A DNA stretch of 64,000 bases from Echinarachnius parma (GCA_037951105.1 JBAMJV010007235.1:144589-208588); one strand, 5' to 3'. Numbered from the stretch's first letter, positions 20,098-32,300 are shown. Numbers and translations: made by a program. The notes: a model not told the origin generated them from the sequence alone.

Positions 20098-20676
20098 AGT
20101 AACTTTGTTGACATGTGCAGAAAGTGATGAATGGTAGATACAATGTATATTGTTATCTATGTCCACTGGGTATTGTGTGACAATTTCAAGTGGATGTTAT
20201 ATGACCAAGTAATGAGCAAAAATGCAAAGTGATATTCACTAACTCATTGCACTTACTTTGTACACGCTTACGACTATCCAGTGGATAGTTTAACATCCGA
20301 ACACTTCAATCGTAAATATCTTTTTAACTAAAAGGAAATTCGAAAAAACAAAAACTGTCCTATAATGCTTCTATTGTTAATACAAATACAATAACATATG
20401 AGGTAACCGCTAGAATTCCAATTGGATCAAATGAATGAATAACGTATGAGGTAACTGCTAGAATTCCAATTGCATTTTGAGGATTTGGACAATGTTACTA
20501 CAGTAGATCCCTATACGTATATCTGTCCATCCACCCCCTCCCCCCAGTCACCCAGGAATAATTAAATGAATACAACTTTGGGGGCAAATCATACCCATAA
20601 CCAGACATAGGCTTACAATGGCTGAGCAGCCATACTTGGTTAAATAAGGATCTAGGGTTAGAGTTTGCAAAACATT
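20098..20676. other. Spacer of the giant inverted repeat
   Basis: AT-rich, with a small direct repeat (ATATGAGGTAACCGCTAGAA near 20396 and ACGTATGAGGTAACTGCTAG near 20442). No gene or element recognised. Confidence 0.6.
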
Positions 20677-22404
20677 CCCACAACCCTTAGTTCCACTACC
20701 ACTCCCAACCCATGATTCCCACAACCCCTAGTTCTACCATTAGTCCCAACCCGTTACTCCCACAACCCCTAGTTCCACCAGCAGTCCCAACCCATGATAC
20801 CCACAACACCTAGTTCCACCAGCAGTCCCAACCCACGTACGATACCCACAACCCCTAGTTCCACCAGCAGTCCCAACCCACAACACCTAGTTCCACCATT
20901 AGTCCCAATAACCCATGATACCCACAACCCCTAGTTCCACCAGCAGTTCCAACCCACGATACCCACAACCCCTAGTTCCACCAGCAGTCCCAACCCATGA
21001 TACCCACAACCCCTAGTTCCACCAGCAGTCCCAACCCATGATACCCACAACCCCTAGTTCCACCAGCATGTCCCAACCCACGATACCCACAACACCTAGT
21101 TCCACCATCAGTCCCAACCCGTTACTCCCACAACCCCTAGTTCCACCAGCAGTCCCAATCCATGATACCCACAACCCCTAGTTCCATCAGCATGTCCCAA
21201 CCCACGATACCCACAACCCCTAGTTCCACCATCAGTCCCAACCCGTTACTCCCACAACCCCTAGTTCCACCAGCAGTCCCAACCCATGATACCCACAACC
21301 CCTAGTTCCACCAGCATGTCCCAACCCACGATACCCACAACACCTAGTTCCACCATCAGTCCCAACCCGTTACTCCCACAACCCCTAGTTCCACCAGCAG
21401 TCCTAATCCATGATACCCACAACCCCTAGTTCCATCAGCATGTCCCAACCCACAACCCCGAGTTCCACCATCAGTCCCAACCCGTTACTCCCACAACCCC
21501 TAGTTCCACCAGCAGTCCCAATTCCCACAATACCCACAACACCTAGTTCCACCATCAGTCCCAACCCACGATACCCACAACCCCTAGTTCCACCAGCAGT
21601 CCCAACCCACGATACCCACAACACCTAGTTCCACCATTAGTCCCAATAACCCATGATACCCACAACCCCTAGTTCCACCAGCAGTTCCAACCCACGATAC
21701 CCACAACCCCTAGTTCCACCAGCAGTCCCAACCCATGATACCCACAACCCCTAGTTCCACCAGCAGTTCCAACCCACGATACCCACAACCCCTAGTTCCA
21801 CCAGCAGTTCCAACCCACGGTACCCACAACCCCTAGTTCCGCCAGCATGTCCCAACCCACGATACCCACAACCCCTAGTTCCACCAGCAGTCCCAACCCA
21901 TGATACCCACAACCCCTAGTTCCACCAGCAGTTCCAACCCACGATACCCACAACACCTAGTTCCACCAGCAGTCCCAACCCACAACCCCTAGTTCCACCA
22001 GCAGTCCCAACCCGTTATTCCCACAATCCCTAGTTCCCCCATCACTTCCAACCCCTTATTCCCACAACCCCTAGTTCCACTAGCACTCCCAACACCTTAT
22101 TCCCACAACCCCTGCCTAGTTCTATCAGCACTCCTAACACCTTATTCCCACAACCCCTAGTTCTATCACACTCCCAACCCCTTATATTCCCATAACCCAT
22201 AGTTCTAGCAGCACTCCCAACCCCTCATTCCCACAACCCCTAGTTCTAGCAGCACTCCCAACCCCTCATTCCCACAACCCCTAGTTCTATCAGCACTCCT
22301 AACACCTTATTCCCACAATCCCTAGTTCTATCAGCACTAACACCTTATTCCCACAACACTATAGTTCTATCAGCACTCCCAATCCCTTATTCCCACAACC
22401 CCTA
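20677..22404 (-). repeat. 41-bp C-rich minisatellite, right arm, inner part (about 42 units)
   Basis: Complement of the left-arm units: CCCACAACCCCTAGTTCCAC, CAGCAGTCCCAACCC. The inner subtype covers 20690-22010, then the outer subtype (ACACCTTATTCCCACAACCC, TTCTATCAGCACTCC) to the transposon. Higher-order blocks with GCATGTCCC recur about every 120-160 bp near 21060-21430. Confidence 0.9.
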
Positions 22405-22429
22405 CCCTGATAGCAGACACTGGTAAAAA

Positions 22430-23100
22430 TTACGTCAAATTTACGTCATTTTACGTCAGGTACGTCGTCTTAACGACGTCTTAAATTAACGTCAAAAAGT
22501 GAAGATTTTGCACCCGCGTTTACCGTGATATCGACGTCATATTTTGACGTGATATTGACGTATTTTTTTCCGAAAAGGCGTCTTTATGACGTCTTTAAGT
22601 CGTCAATTTGTACCATTAATTACGTTATTAAGATGACATAAAGACGTCGTATTGGTCAAAATAAGACGTGATTTTTACGTCTGGATTTGACGTGATTTTC
22701 ACCTTGTGTACGTCGTCTTTAAGACGTCGTAAATTAACGTCAAAAAGTGAAGATTTTGCACCCGCGTTTACCGTGATATCAACGTCATATTTTGACGTGA
22801 TATTGACGTATTTTTTTCCGAAAAGGCGTCTTTATGACGTCTTTAAGTCGTCAATTTGTACCATTAATTACGTTATTAAGACGACATAAAGACGTCTTAT
22901 TGGTCAATATAAGACGTGATTTTTACGTATTGATTTGACGTGATTTTCAAGTCGTGTACGTCGTCTTAAAGACGTCATAAATTCACGTCAAAAAATGAAG
23001 ATTTTGCACCCGCGTTTCACGACATATAGACGTCATATTTTGACGTGCTAACGACGTCTTTTTATGACGAAAAGACGTCGTATTGACGTCATATTTTGGA
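22430..23100. repeat. ACGTC satellite, first block, about 248-bp higher-order repeats
   Basis: The landmark GAAGATTTTGCACCCGCG recurs at about 22502, 22750 and 22998. Within each unit, GACGTC/ACGTC recurs every 10-30 bp, often as self-complementary GACGTC. Confidence 0.85.
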
Positions 23101-23479
23101 GCAATTTTTACATTATTAAAAATTAAAAAATTGAGATGGTTATGTCTTGTAGTATATTCCACAGTCAACAGTTTTATAACATGTAACACATAATCCTATC
23201 CTATTCCGAAATCCTAAACCTATCCTATCCTATAACCTACGTCTAACACCTTACTGATCTGTTGTCGTATAGGTTCCGTATATATATCCCGCTTCTTAGT
23301 ATGTGAGATTTAAATGGTTAGTATTGACTGTTTAGTATTTCAAAGAGTTGATGCCTAAATAATTAATTTGCAAATCATGTTGAAAATATTTAAAACAGGT
23401 TGGTATTTATATTAGTTTTAATATCTGCAAAAACAAGATCATAATAACAATGTTTTCAATGTAAATAGTTATAAAAATT

Positions 23480-23960
23480 GGAATTTTACTTTGCACTCTA
23501 ATGCGATTGTTTATAATCGATCATGAATGAATCCTGTATCCATTAGACCTGAAGACATTAATCATAAGTCCTACTGTATTTTCTTTTGTTATTCATGTTC
23601 TAAAAGGTTTCTTTAGAAAATTTAGCAATATTACCACCTTGGGATCATTGGGTTATTTCCACTTTGATACGATCGTTTATAATCGATCATGAATTATTCC
23701 TGTAGGCGATCCTATTATGTTGTAGACGTTCATAAGTCCAATATTTGTTTGTTTGTTTTTACTCATGTTCTAAAGGGATTCTTTAGGAAATCTAGCAATA
23801 TTACCACCATCATTGGGTTATTTCCACTTTGATACTATCGTTTATAATCGATGATGAATTATTCCTGTAGGCGATAATAGGTTGTAGATAGTCCAATATT
23901 TGTTTGTTTTTTCTCATGTGCTTAAAGGTTTCTTTAGATAATTTAGCAATGTTACCTTGG
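23480..23960. repeat. Three degenerate tandem units of about 180 bp
   Basis: TCGTTTATAATCGAT(C/G)ATGAAT, TTCATGTTCTAAA and TTTAGCAATATTACC recur three times in order. They lie in the middle part of the TA-flanked element. Confidence 0.75.
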
Positions 23961-24065
23961 CAACATGAAAATTTGTTGTAGAATTAGCATTATACAGATA
24001 ATCAGCTAAATTGCATATTTGTTTTATTAGGTCAGAGGCAGGCGCGCCGGAAGCAGTTTTGGATT

Positions 24066-24760
24066 GGGGGGGGGGGGGGGGCAAAACCCCAAGGGGGCTC
24101 ACAATTTTGGTGTGTATAGGGGCTCATGCCCAACCACACTCTGGGTTGCCAGTTTGAGCCAGAGGTGAGAGTGAGACATTGCGAGGGAGCGAAGCGACTG
24201 AGCGGGGGGAGGGTGTGGGAGGGGGGTGTCCCCCCTCCCACGGTAGGGAGTTTTTGCATTTTTGAACTTGAAATTGTGCAATCTGATGCATACCTAGATA
24301 GGAAATTCGGCTGTATTTGGGAAAGCGTGATATGATTTGATCGACCAGAAAGTTTTAATATATTTTTCACGTAGAAAACAAATAATTGACACACTAATAA
24401 ATATGTACCCCAAAACACACACACACAACACAACATAAACCATAATTATGCAACATTATGTATGATCCAACAACACACTGCCAATAATGAGTCCCGATGG
24501 AGCGAAGCGCCTGAGGGCTGGGGCAGGGAGGGAGGGGGAGGGTTTGGGAGGGGGTATCCCCCTCCCACGGTAAGAAAGATTTTGCATTTATGAATTTGAA
24601 ATTGTGCAATCTGGTGCATACCTAGATAGGAAATTCGGGCTTAAGATTAACTGCATCTGGGAAAGCGTGTTATGATTTGATATATTTTTCACGAAGAAAG
24701 CAAATAATTGACGCACTAATAAATATGCACCACTCCCACATAAATATTGTATTTAGTGTC
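24066..24760. repeat. Tandem duplication of about 400 bp with G-rich start
   Basis: CCTCCCACGGTA, GAAATTGTGCAATCTG, TGCATACCTAGATAGGAAAT, GAAAGCGTG and CAAATAATTGAC occur in order at 24230-24400 and again at 24555-24715. Each is preceded by GGGAGGG-rich sequence with GAGCGAAGCG. A 16-G tract is at 24066-24081. Confidence 0.8.
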
Positions 24761-24832
24761 ATACACAGTTCCAACATAAACCATATATGGCTTATGTATG
24801 ATCCAACAACATGGCCTACAGCCAATAATGAA

Positions 24833-25810
24833 TCCCTGATAGCAAACACTGGTAAAAATGACGTCAAATTTACGTCGTTTTTCGTCGTGCACGTCGTCTT
24901 AAAGACGTCTTAAATTCACGTCAAAAAGTGAAGATTTTGCACCCGCGTTTACCGTCATATAGACGTCATATTTTGACGTGAAAATGACGTATTTTTTTCC
25001 GAAAAGGCGTCTTTACGACGTCTTGAAGACGTCAATTTGTACCATAAATTACGCCATTTAGACGACATAAAGACGTCTTATTGGTCAATATAAGACGTGA
25101 TTTTTACGTATTGATTTGACGTGATTTTCACGTCGTGTACGTCGTCTTAAAGACGTCATAAATTCACGTCAAAAAGTGAAGATTTTGCACCCGCGTTTAC
25201 CGTCATATAGACGTCATATTTTGACGTGATAATGACGTATTTTTATCCGAAAAGGCGTCTTTATGACGTCTTTAAGTCGTCAATTTGTCCCATTAATTAC
25301 GTTATTAAGACTACATAAAGACGTCTTATTGGTCAATATGAGACGTGATTTTTACGTCTGGATTTGACGTGATTTTCACCTTGTGTACGTCGTCTTTAAG
25401 ACGTCGTAAATTCACGTCAAAAAGTGAAGATTTTGCACCCGCGTTTACCGTGATATAGACGTCATATTTTTACGTGATAATGACATATTTTTATCCGAAA
25501 AGGCGTCTTTATGACGTCTTTAAGTCGTCAATTTGTTCCATTAATTACGTTATTAAGACGACATAAAGACGTCTTATTGGTCAATATAAGACGTGATTTT
25601 TACGTATTGATTTGACGTGATTTTCACGTCGTGTACGTCGTCTTAAAGACGTCATAAATTCACGTCAAAAAGTGAAGATTTTGCACCCGCGTTTACCGTC
25701 ATATAGACGTCATATTTTGACGTGATAATGACGTATCTTTTTCCGAAAAGGCGTCTTTACGACGTCTTGAAGACGTCAATTTGTACCATAAATTACGCCA
25801 TTTAGACGAC
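24833..25810. repeat. ACGTC satellite, second block, with an internal copy of the element terminus
   Basis: It starts with CCCTGATAGCAAACACTGG, a near copy of the outer terminus but without a flanking TA. The GAAGATTTTGCACCCGCG landmark recurs at about 24931, 25169, 25428 and 25676. Confidence 0.8.
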
Positions 25811-27700
25811 ATAAAGACGTCTTATTGACGTCATAAAAAGGTCGTCCATACGCCAAAAATAATTGTTTAAATGTCTTTGAAAGACGTCATAATCACGTTG
25901 TAATAACGTCGTCTATACGACAAAAAATAATTGGAAAAAATGTTTTTTAAAAGACGTCACAATGACGTAATGAGGTCGTTCATACGACAAAAAATGATGG
26001 CAAAAACTAGTCTTGTAAAGACGTCATAATGACGTCTTAATATTGTCGTGCGTACGACACAAACCTTAATGGCAAAAATGGTCCTTTCAAAGACATTATA
26101 AAGACGTCATTATAAAGCCTTTTATACTACAAAATAAATACTTAAAAATTATCTTTTAATGACGTGATAATGACGTCGTTTTTACATTCTTAATATGACG
26201 AAAAAGCATTGAAAAATGGTCTTTGAAAGACGTCACAATGACGTTGTAAAAAGGTCGTCCATACGACATTAAATGATGGCAAAAACTAGTCTTGAAAACA
26301 CATCATAATGACGTCATATTAACGTCGTCGTACGACACTAACCATAATGGCAAAAATAGTCTTTAAAAGACATCATGAAGACGTCAATTATAAGACTTTT
26401 TTATGACAAAATAAATAGTGAAAAAATGGTCTTTGAAAGACGTCAACATGACGTAGTAAAAAGTTCGTCCATACGACAAAAAATGATGGCAAAAAAACTA
26501 GTCTTGAAAAGACTTCAAAATGACGTCGTAAAGTGATCGTCCATACGACAAAAAATGATGGCAAACAATAGTCTTGAAAAGACGTCAAAATGACGTCTTA
26601 ATAATGTTGTCCGTAGGACACAAACCTTAATTGCAAAAATGGACTTTCAAAGACATCATAAAGACGTCGTTATAACGTATTTTATACTACAAAATAAATA
26701 CTTAAAAATAATCTTTTAATGACGTGATAATGACGTCGTTTTTACATCCTTAATATGACGAAAAAGCATTGGAAAAAATGGTCTTTGAAAGACGTCACAA
26801 TGACGTTGTAAAAAGGTCGTCCATACGACAATAAATGATGGCAAAAACTAGTCTTGAAATCACATCATAATGACGTCGTATTAACGTCGTCGTACGACAC
26901 AAACCATAATGGCAAAAATAGTCTTTAAAATACATCATCAAGACGTCAATTTTTAGACGTTTTTATGACAAAATAAATAGTGAAAAAATGGTCTTTGAAA
27001 GACGTCAAAATGACGTAGTAAAAAGGTCGTCCATACGACAAAAAATGATGGCAAAAAACTAGTCTTGAAAAGACTTCAAAATGACGTCGTAAAGTGGTCG
27101 TCCATACGACAAAAAATTATGGCAAAATAGTCTTTCAAAGACATCATAAAGACGTCGTTGTTACGTCTTCTATACGACAAAAATAAATACTGAAAAAGTG
27201 ATCTTTAAATGACGTAATATTAACGTAATTTTTACGTCCTTCCATACGACAAAAAACAATTGGAATATGGTCTTTGAAATACGTCACATTAACGTCGTAA
27301 GAAGGGCGTCCATACGACAAAAAATGATGGCAAAAAATTGGTCTTGAAAAGACGTCAAACTTACGTCTTTGTAGCGTTATTGATACGACATAAACCCGTA
27401 TGGCAAAAATGGTCTTTAAACGACATTATAAAGACGTCGTTATCATGTCTTCTATACGACAATAATACATTCTTAAAAATGGTCTTTGAACGACGTTATA
27501 ATGACATCGTTTTTACGTCTTTCCTACGACAAAAATAAATAGTGGAAAAATGGTCGTTTAAAGATGTTATAATGACGTCAATTTTACGTCTTTTATACGA
27601 CATAAGTCATCATGTCAAAAATGGTCTTTAATATACGTCATAATGACGTCGTATTCTGATCGTTTGTACGACATATGACGTGTTTACCAGTTTACGACCA
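25811..27700. repeat. Third satellite block: 60-75-bp units with CATACGACAAAAAATGATGG
   Basis: Units carry GGTCGTCCATACGAC, GATGGCAAAAACTAGTCTTG, AAAGACGTCATAATGACGTC and variants. Larger repeats of about 550 bp are visible, since 26150-26450 and 26715-27010 repeat the same unit order. Confidence 0.8.
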
Positions 27701-27738
27701 AATTAAGACGTCATAAAGACGTCAGTCTGCTATCAGGG

Positions 27739-28320
27739 TAGTTCTATCAGCACTCCTAACACCTTATTCCCACAACCCCTAGTTCTATCAGCACTCCTAA
27801 CACCTTATTCCCACAACCCCTAGTTCTATCAGCACTCCCAACACCTTATTCCCACAACACCTAGATCTATCAGCACTCCCAACCCCTTATTCCCACAACC
27901 CCTAGTTCTATCAGCACCCCCAACCCCTTATTCCCACAACACCTAGATCTATCAGCACTCCCAACCCCTTATTCCCACAACCCCTAGTTCCACTAGCACT
28001 CCCAACCCCTTATTCCCACAACCCCTAGCACTCCCAACGCCTTATTCACACAACACCTAGTTCTAGCAACACTCCCAACCCCTTATCCCACAGCCCCTAT
28101 GTTCTATCAGCACTCCCAACCCCTTATCCCACAGCCCCTATGTTCTATCAGCACTCCCAACCCCTAGTTCTATCAACACTCCCAACCCCTTATTCCCACA
28201 ACCCCTAGTTCTATCAGCACTCCCAACCCCTTATTCCCATAACCCCTAGTTCTATCAGCACTCCCAACCCCTTATCCCCACAACCCTTAGTTCTTATCAG
28301 CACTCCGAAAAGTTCGACCA
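27739..28320 (-). repeat. 41-bp minisatellite, right arm, outer part (about 14 units)
   Basis: CAACCCCTAGTTCTATCAGC, ACTCCCAACCCCTTATTCCC units, the mirror of 18925-19850, resuming directly after the transposon. It ends with AGTTCGACCAGCAATATCCC, matching the left-arm boundary. Confidence 0.9.
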
Positions 28321-28339
28321 GCAATATCCCAACCCAGGG

Positions 28340-28735
28340 TGAAATTCCCATTGACTATATTACCAATTGAAATCAATTGGTACCAATTGAAAATTACCCA
28401 TTGAAAATTACCAATTGAAATCAATTGGTAATCGAAGTATATGGACAATGAAACAATGGGTACCCATTGAAACTAATGCCAATGGGTACCGATTGAATTC
28501 AGTTTCAATGGGTACCAATTAGAATATTTCAATGGGTAAAATTGGTTTCAATGGGTACCCATTGAATTCAATGGGTACCAATTAGAATTTCAATGGGTAC
28601 CAATTGGTTTCAATGGGTCCCCGAATTCAATGGGAATTAGAATTTCAATGGGTACCAATTGGAATTTCAATGGGTACCAATTGGTTTCAATGGGTATTGA
28701 ATTCAATGGGTACCATTAGAATTTCAACTGGAATT
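28340..28735. repeat. Tandem CCAATTGGTTTCAATGGGTA repeats, right arm
   Basis: Mirror of 17690-18116. It lies about 330 bp upstream of the ACOT8 start codon. Confidence 0.8.
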
Positions 28736-28819
28736 TCATCCTGGGAACCCCTTATTCCCACAACCAGTTCCTCTAGTACTCCCAACCCCTTATTCCCAAT
28801 TTGAGCTTATCAGATCCAG

Positions 28820-29062
28820 AAACCCCATATGCCATGTAATGTAGAGACGGCAAATTGCTGTCTTTCAAGTATGGCTCGGCCGGCCGGATCTGGGCCGAGC
28901 CTGGCCTACCATAGCGCCGGCCCCTGCGAGCTAGCCACGCGCGCGCGCACGTGATAAATGCAGCCGTGATGATTGCGCAATAATATGCGGTCGACTATGC
29001 GGCGACGGTACTGATGGTGGTTAGTTAATTCGGTCAATCAACTGTTTTAGCCGTGTTGAAAT
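28820..29062 (+). promoter_or_regulatory. Putative TATA-less promoter and 5' UTR of ACOT8
   Basis: A CpG-rich block with CCGGCCGGAT, CGCCGGCCCC, (CG)n and an E-box CACGTG at 28948-28953, directly upstream of the ATG at 29063. No TATA box is apparent. All of it is duplicated in inverted form at 17374-17620. Confidence 0.5.
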
Positions 29063-29355
29063 ATGAATCTAAGTCGACGTCTGTTCACCCAAGTAGTAGC
29101 GTCTGGAGTCTTCCCTCAAAAGAGTCACGACATCACAAGATTTTTACGTTCAATGCCGGTGACGAGATTGTTTTCAGTGTCCACCTCCAAAATGGACGGG
29201 CCATCTGGTAACGATACTGCCACTGCCGACGTAGCCGGGTCGGTTGGCGTGGACTCTGGCAAGGAGGTCGATAAGAAGCCCAGCGAACAAGACTTGCACA
29301 GTGTTTTAGTTAGCACAGTTTTGAACCTGGAAAAACTGGATCCCTACCTCTTTAG
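29063..29355 (+). CDS. ACOT8: ACOT8 exon 1
   Basis: ATG at 29063, donor TTTAG|GTGTGG. It encodes residues 1-97 and two bases of Arg98. The first 44 codons lie inside the giant inverted repeat. Residues 45-78 are a low-conservation Asp/Gly/Ser-rich linker before the conserved DLHSVLVST. Confidence 0.93.
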
Positions 29356-32300
29356 GTGTGGTATGACTGGTATCTTGTGTTTTGCTTGATGTTTTCATTT
29401 TGCAGTATTCAGACTACGTAATTGGTACTTTCTGTGTCTTGACTTGCAGGGGTGACTAGTAGTACTAGTACCGTTTCTACACCAGTAACGGATCACCTAC
29501 CCAAATTGATGCATGAAGACGTTTGTGACTATCTAATTGTTTTTATTTTCATAACTGGACGAGGAATGTCCATCTAATATCAACTTTATCATCTCCTTTT
29601 TAAAAGAGATACACCTCAGTTCCATGATCATCGCGCAAAAGTGAGAAATTAGCCTTCAAAATAGTGTCATCTAGTGACAAAATGTACAGATTTCAGATTT
29701 TCAAGAAAAAAACGGGGGAAAATTTTTTAAAATTTTTTTAATAAGATGTTTAAAAAACAAAAATATGCCGACGGATCTATAATTCATATATTATTAACAC
29801 AGACATATGTTCTGGTATACACCCCACAGCATTTTCCGGGTGTTTGGGTGCAGGCTTATAGTAAAAAAAGGCAAATTTTAATGTATAATTACAGCAGAAA
29901 TTATCTACACCAGTAACGGATCACCTATTTTCAAATCCTTATAAAAACAAAACAAAAGATCAGAATTAATTTTGTTTTGCTGTAACAATGTATTTCACTA
30001 GAGTCTGTGATATTTCTAACTTGAAAATCGAAAATTATTTGGCAAAACTATACTTTAGTAGGCTTAGAGAATTTTGGTCGCTAACTTCAATTTTCGTACT
30101 GCCCAATAAATCTAACTTATATAGCCACTAAATCTAACCATAGCCACTAAATCTGGGTTATAGCCACTAAATCTGACCTGTAGCCACTAAATCTGACCTA
30201 TAGCCACTAAATCTGACCTCCACCAAATTTAGGGTTAGGGTTAGGTTTAGGGTTAGGGTTGAAGTTAGCGACCAAAATTCTCTAAGCCTACCTACTAAAG
30301 TATAGTTTTGCCAATTATTTGGATATTTTGGTAAAATCGGGTTTTTCTGTGATTTTTGCTAACATTTCATAAGGATCATGTGTGGCAGAATTCAACTCCT
30401 CATAACTAAATAAGGAAGCACGTTTAAGAAGTAACACTTTTCCTGGATATTAATTGCTAATTTACAAACACTTTGATGGAAAAATTAAGATAATTGGTCA
30501 ATTATTTTTTTAATAAAGCCAGGTGATCCGTTACTGGTGTAGTGGTGATCCGTTACTGGTGCAGCGTAAGGGGTTCGTAAAACGCGCAGTGATTTGCATA
30601 TTAGTGACGGAATGAGTTTGAATTGACAATATTCGTTATCTGCACCATTTTAGCTTTCCAACGATGTATGATAGTCCATAAAAAATATTTTGTCTTAGCA
30701 AGAAATTGTATCCACCAAAAAGTGATCCGTTACTGGTGTAGCTACGGTAATACGATGCGGTGTCATTGGGTGTCGGCACACATAGGTACATTACAGTAGC
30801 ATTGTGTTGAGATCAACCTCTTCCGCCTGCTGCACTATCCAAATAATAAACAATTTTTGTCGGCCGATTTCTCCCTAAATTTACCAGCAAATGCAAAAAA
30901 AAATTTGTTTATGTGATCCCTAAGTCATATACTTTGATAATAATTACCGACTTTGTTGTTTTGAAGATTGCAAAATGTAGAAAAAAAAGGATTATTTCCC
31001 GTCTGTTTTCATTACCGATGCATCCTAACACATAACGTTCAACTGATGAACGGTACAGTGTATGAATAGGCAGTATGGTAATCTCCCGTGTATTACCATA
31101 TATTGCGCGTAAATGGTCCACCTGAGTGGACCATATACTTTGTAGATGTGGGTGTCGGCAGAAGCGATATCTGAAAAACTATCTTACTTAGATTCTTAGT
31201 CTCTTAAGCCCGGCGCAGACAGAGCCGACTCGACCCGATCCGACAGGTTTTCAGTCAGGCTAGAGTCAGTTTCGCTCAGTCGGAGCCGATCCAACATGTT
31301 GATTCGGCCTCGAATGACCTCCGACTGGCACTTGCCTGGACAAACCGGAGTCCTGAGGCAGCGCATACTGAGTTAATCAGGCTGAAAACCAGTCGGATCG
31401 GGTCGAGTCGGCTCTGTTTGCGCCGGGCATTAGACTTAGTAAAATTCACATTTGTAAAAAATGAACCTCAAATGAAGATGAAAATGATGCCATACCTTAT
31501 CTGCCAACTGGCGAAACAAAATCACATTGAAAAGAGGGTGCCATAATATGGATTATTTATGGCCCCCCTTTTAACCCTATCAAGCCTAAGCCTAAGGAGG
31601 GCTGAATGAGCCCCCCCCCCCCCCCCCTACCATATTTTTTACTGCCACGCCTACATTTTTCATCCAATTTTCACCAAATTTGGTGACTTTTCCTAAAATT
31701 GTATAGGGAACATTGTGGTATTAAATTCATAAGTGTCGGGTTTTTCCCGTTGCCATGGTAACCACTTTCTGAAAGGCATGTTTTTCAATTTAAGTCTTAT
31801 TTTGTTTTCTTTGCATAGTAAATCGTGTACATTTCTGAAGTGTTTTCTTTTTGAAATTTATAAACTGTTTGTTTGTTTTGTTTGTTTGTTTATTTCCGAA
31901 ATCACAACAATAAATACAGCAATGAAGTGCAACGGGGGATGACCCAATTCAGCAGAATTAAAAAAACAAAACCGCTGTTCTTCCTTGGGGTCCCACAATT
32001 AGATATAGTATATACAATTAAACGTCTATATACAATGATTGCAACATAGAGAAATTATAATTTCATAAATTATTCCATATTATGTACACTAAATTAAAAT
32101 TGGTGACAAATATTATATAAACACTTCCAATTGAGAACAAATAATTCCAACGCCATTTGAACAATTCCATAAGAGTTAAGCCTAAGGAAAGAGAGAGAAA
32201 AGAGTAAAACAGTAAAACTGCAAATATTCACAACTTTATGGAATATATTCATCTAAAAAACTGTACAAAAGTAAAGTCACAATATTAGAAAATAAATGTC

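Larger units (their letters stand above)
22405..27738. mobile_element. 5334-bp TA-flanked element with CCCTGATAGCAGAC termini and ACGTC-satellite interior
   Basis: Inverted ends CCCTGATAGCAGAC and GTCTGCTATCAGGG, flanked by TA at 22403-22404 and 27739-27740. The target is a minisatellite unit reading CACAACCCCTAGTTCTATC; insertion at its TA explains both borders exactly. The interior is two satellite blocks around unrelated middle sequence. No transposase was found, so it is non-autonomous. Superfamily cannot be settled; TA duplication fits Tc1/mariner and some less known groups. Confidence 0.85.
17245..29194. repeat. Giant inverted repeat (foldback-like) carrying two copies of the ACOT8 promoter region
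   Basis: Left arm 17245-20097, spacer 20098-20676, right arm 20677-29194 (interrupted at 22405-27738). From outside to inside each arm has the ACOT8 5' segment, a CpG-rich promoter block, CAATTG/GGTACC-rich repeats, outer-type 41-bp repeats, then inner-type 41-bp repeats. The mirrored order of all blocks shows a true inverted duplication. Arms differ by few substitutions by eye, plus one insertion in each, so the event is fairly recent. It resembles the architecture of foldback (FB/TU) elements, but includes a host gene start. Confidence 0.9.

Noticed and set aside
21403-21628. Gly-rich and Pro/Thr-rich open frames on opposite strands
   Set aside because: Direct translation of the 41-bp minisatellite.
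22405-27738. CRISPR-like regular repeats
   Set aside because: Repeats are contiguous higher-order satellite units without unique spacers, in a eukaryotic context with introns.
30225-30262. Interstitial telomere
   Set aside because: Only a few GGGTTA-like units within a MITE with an 8-bp target duplication.
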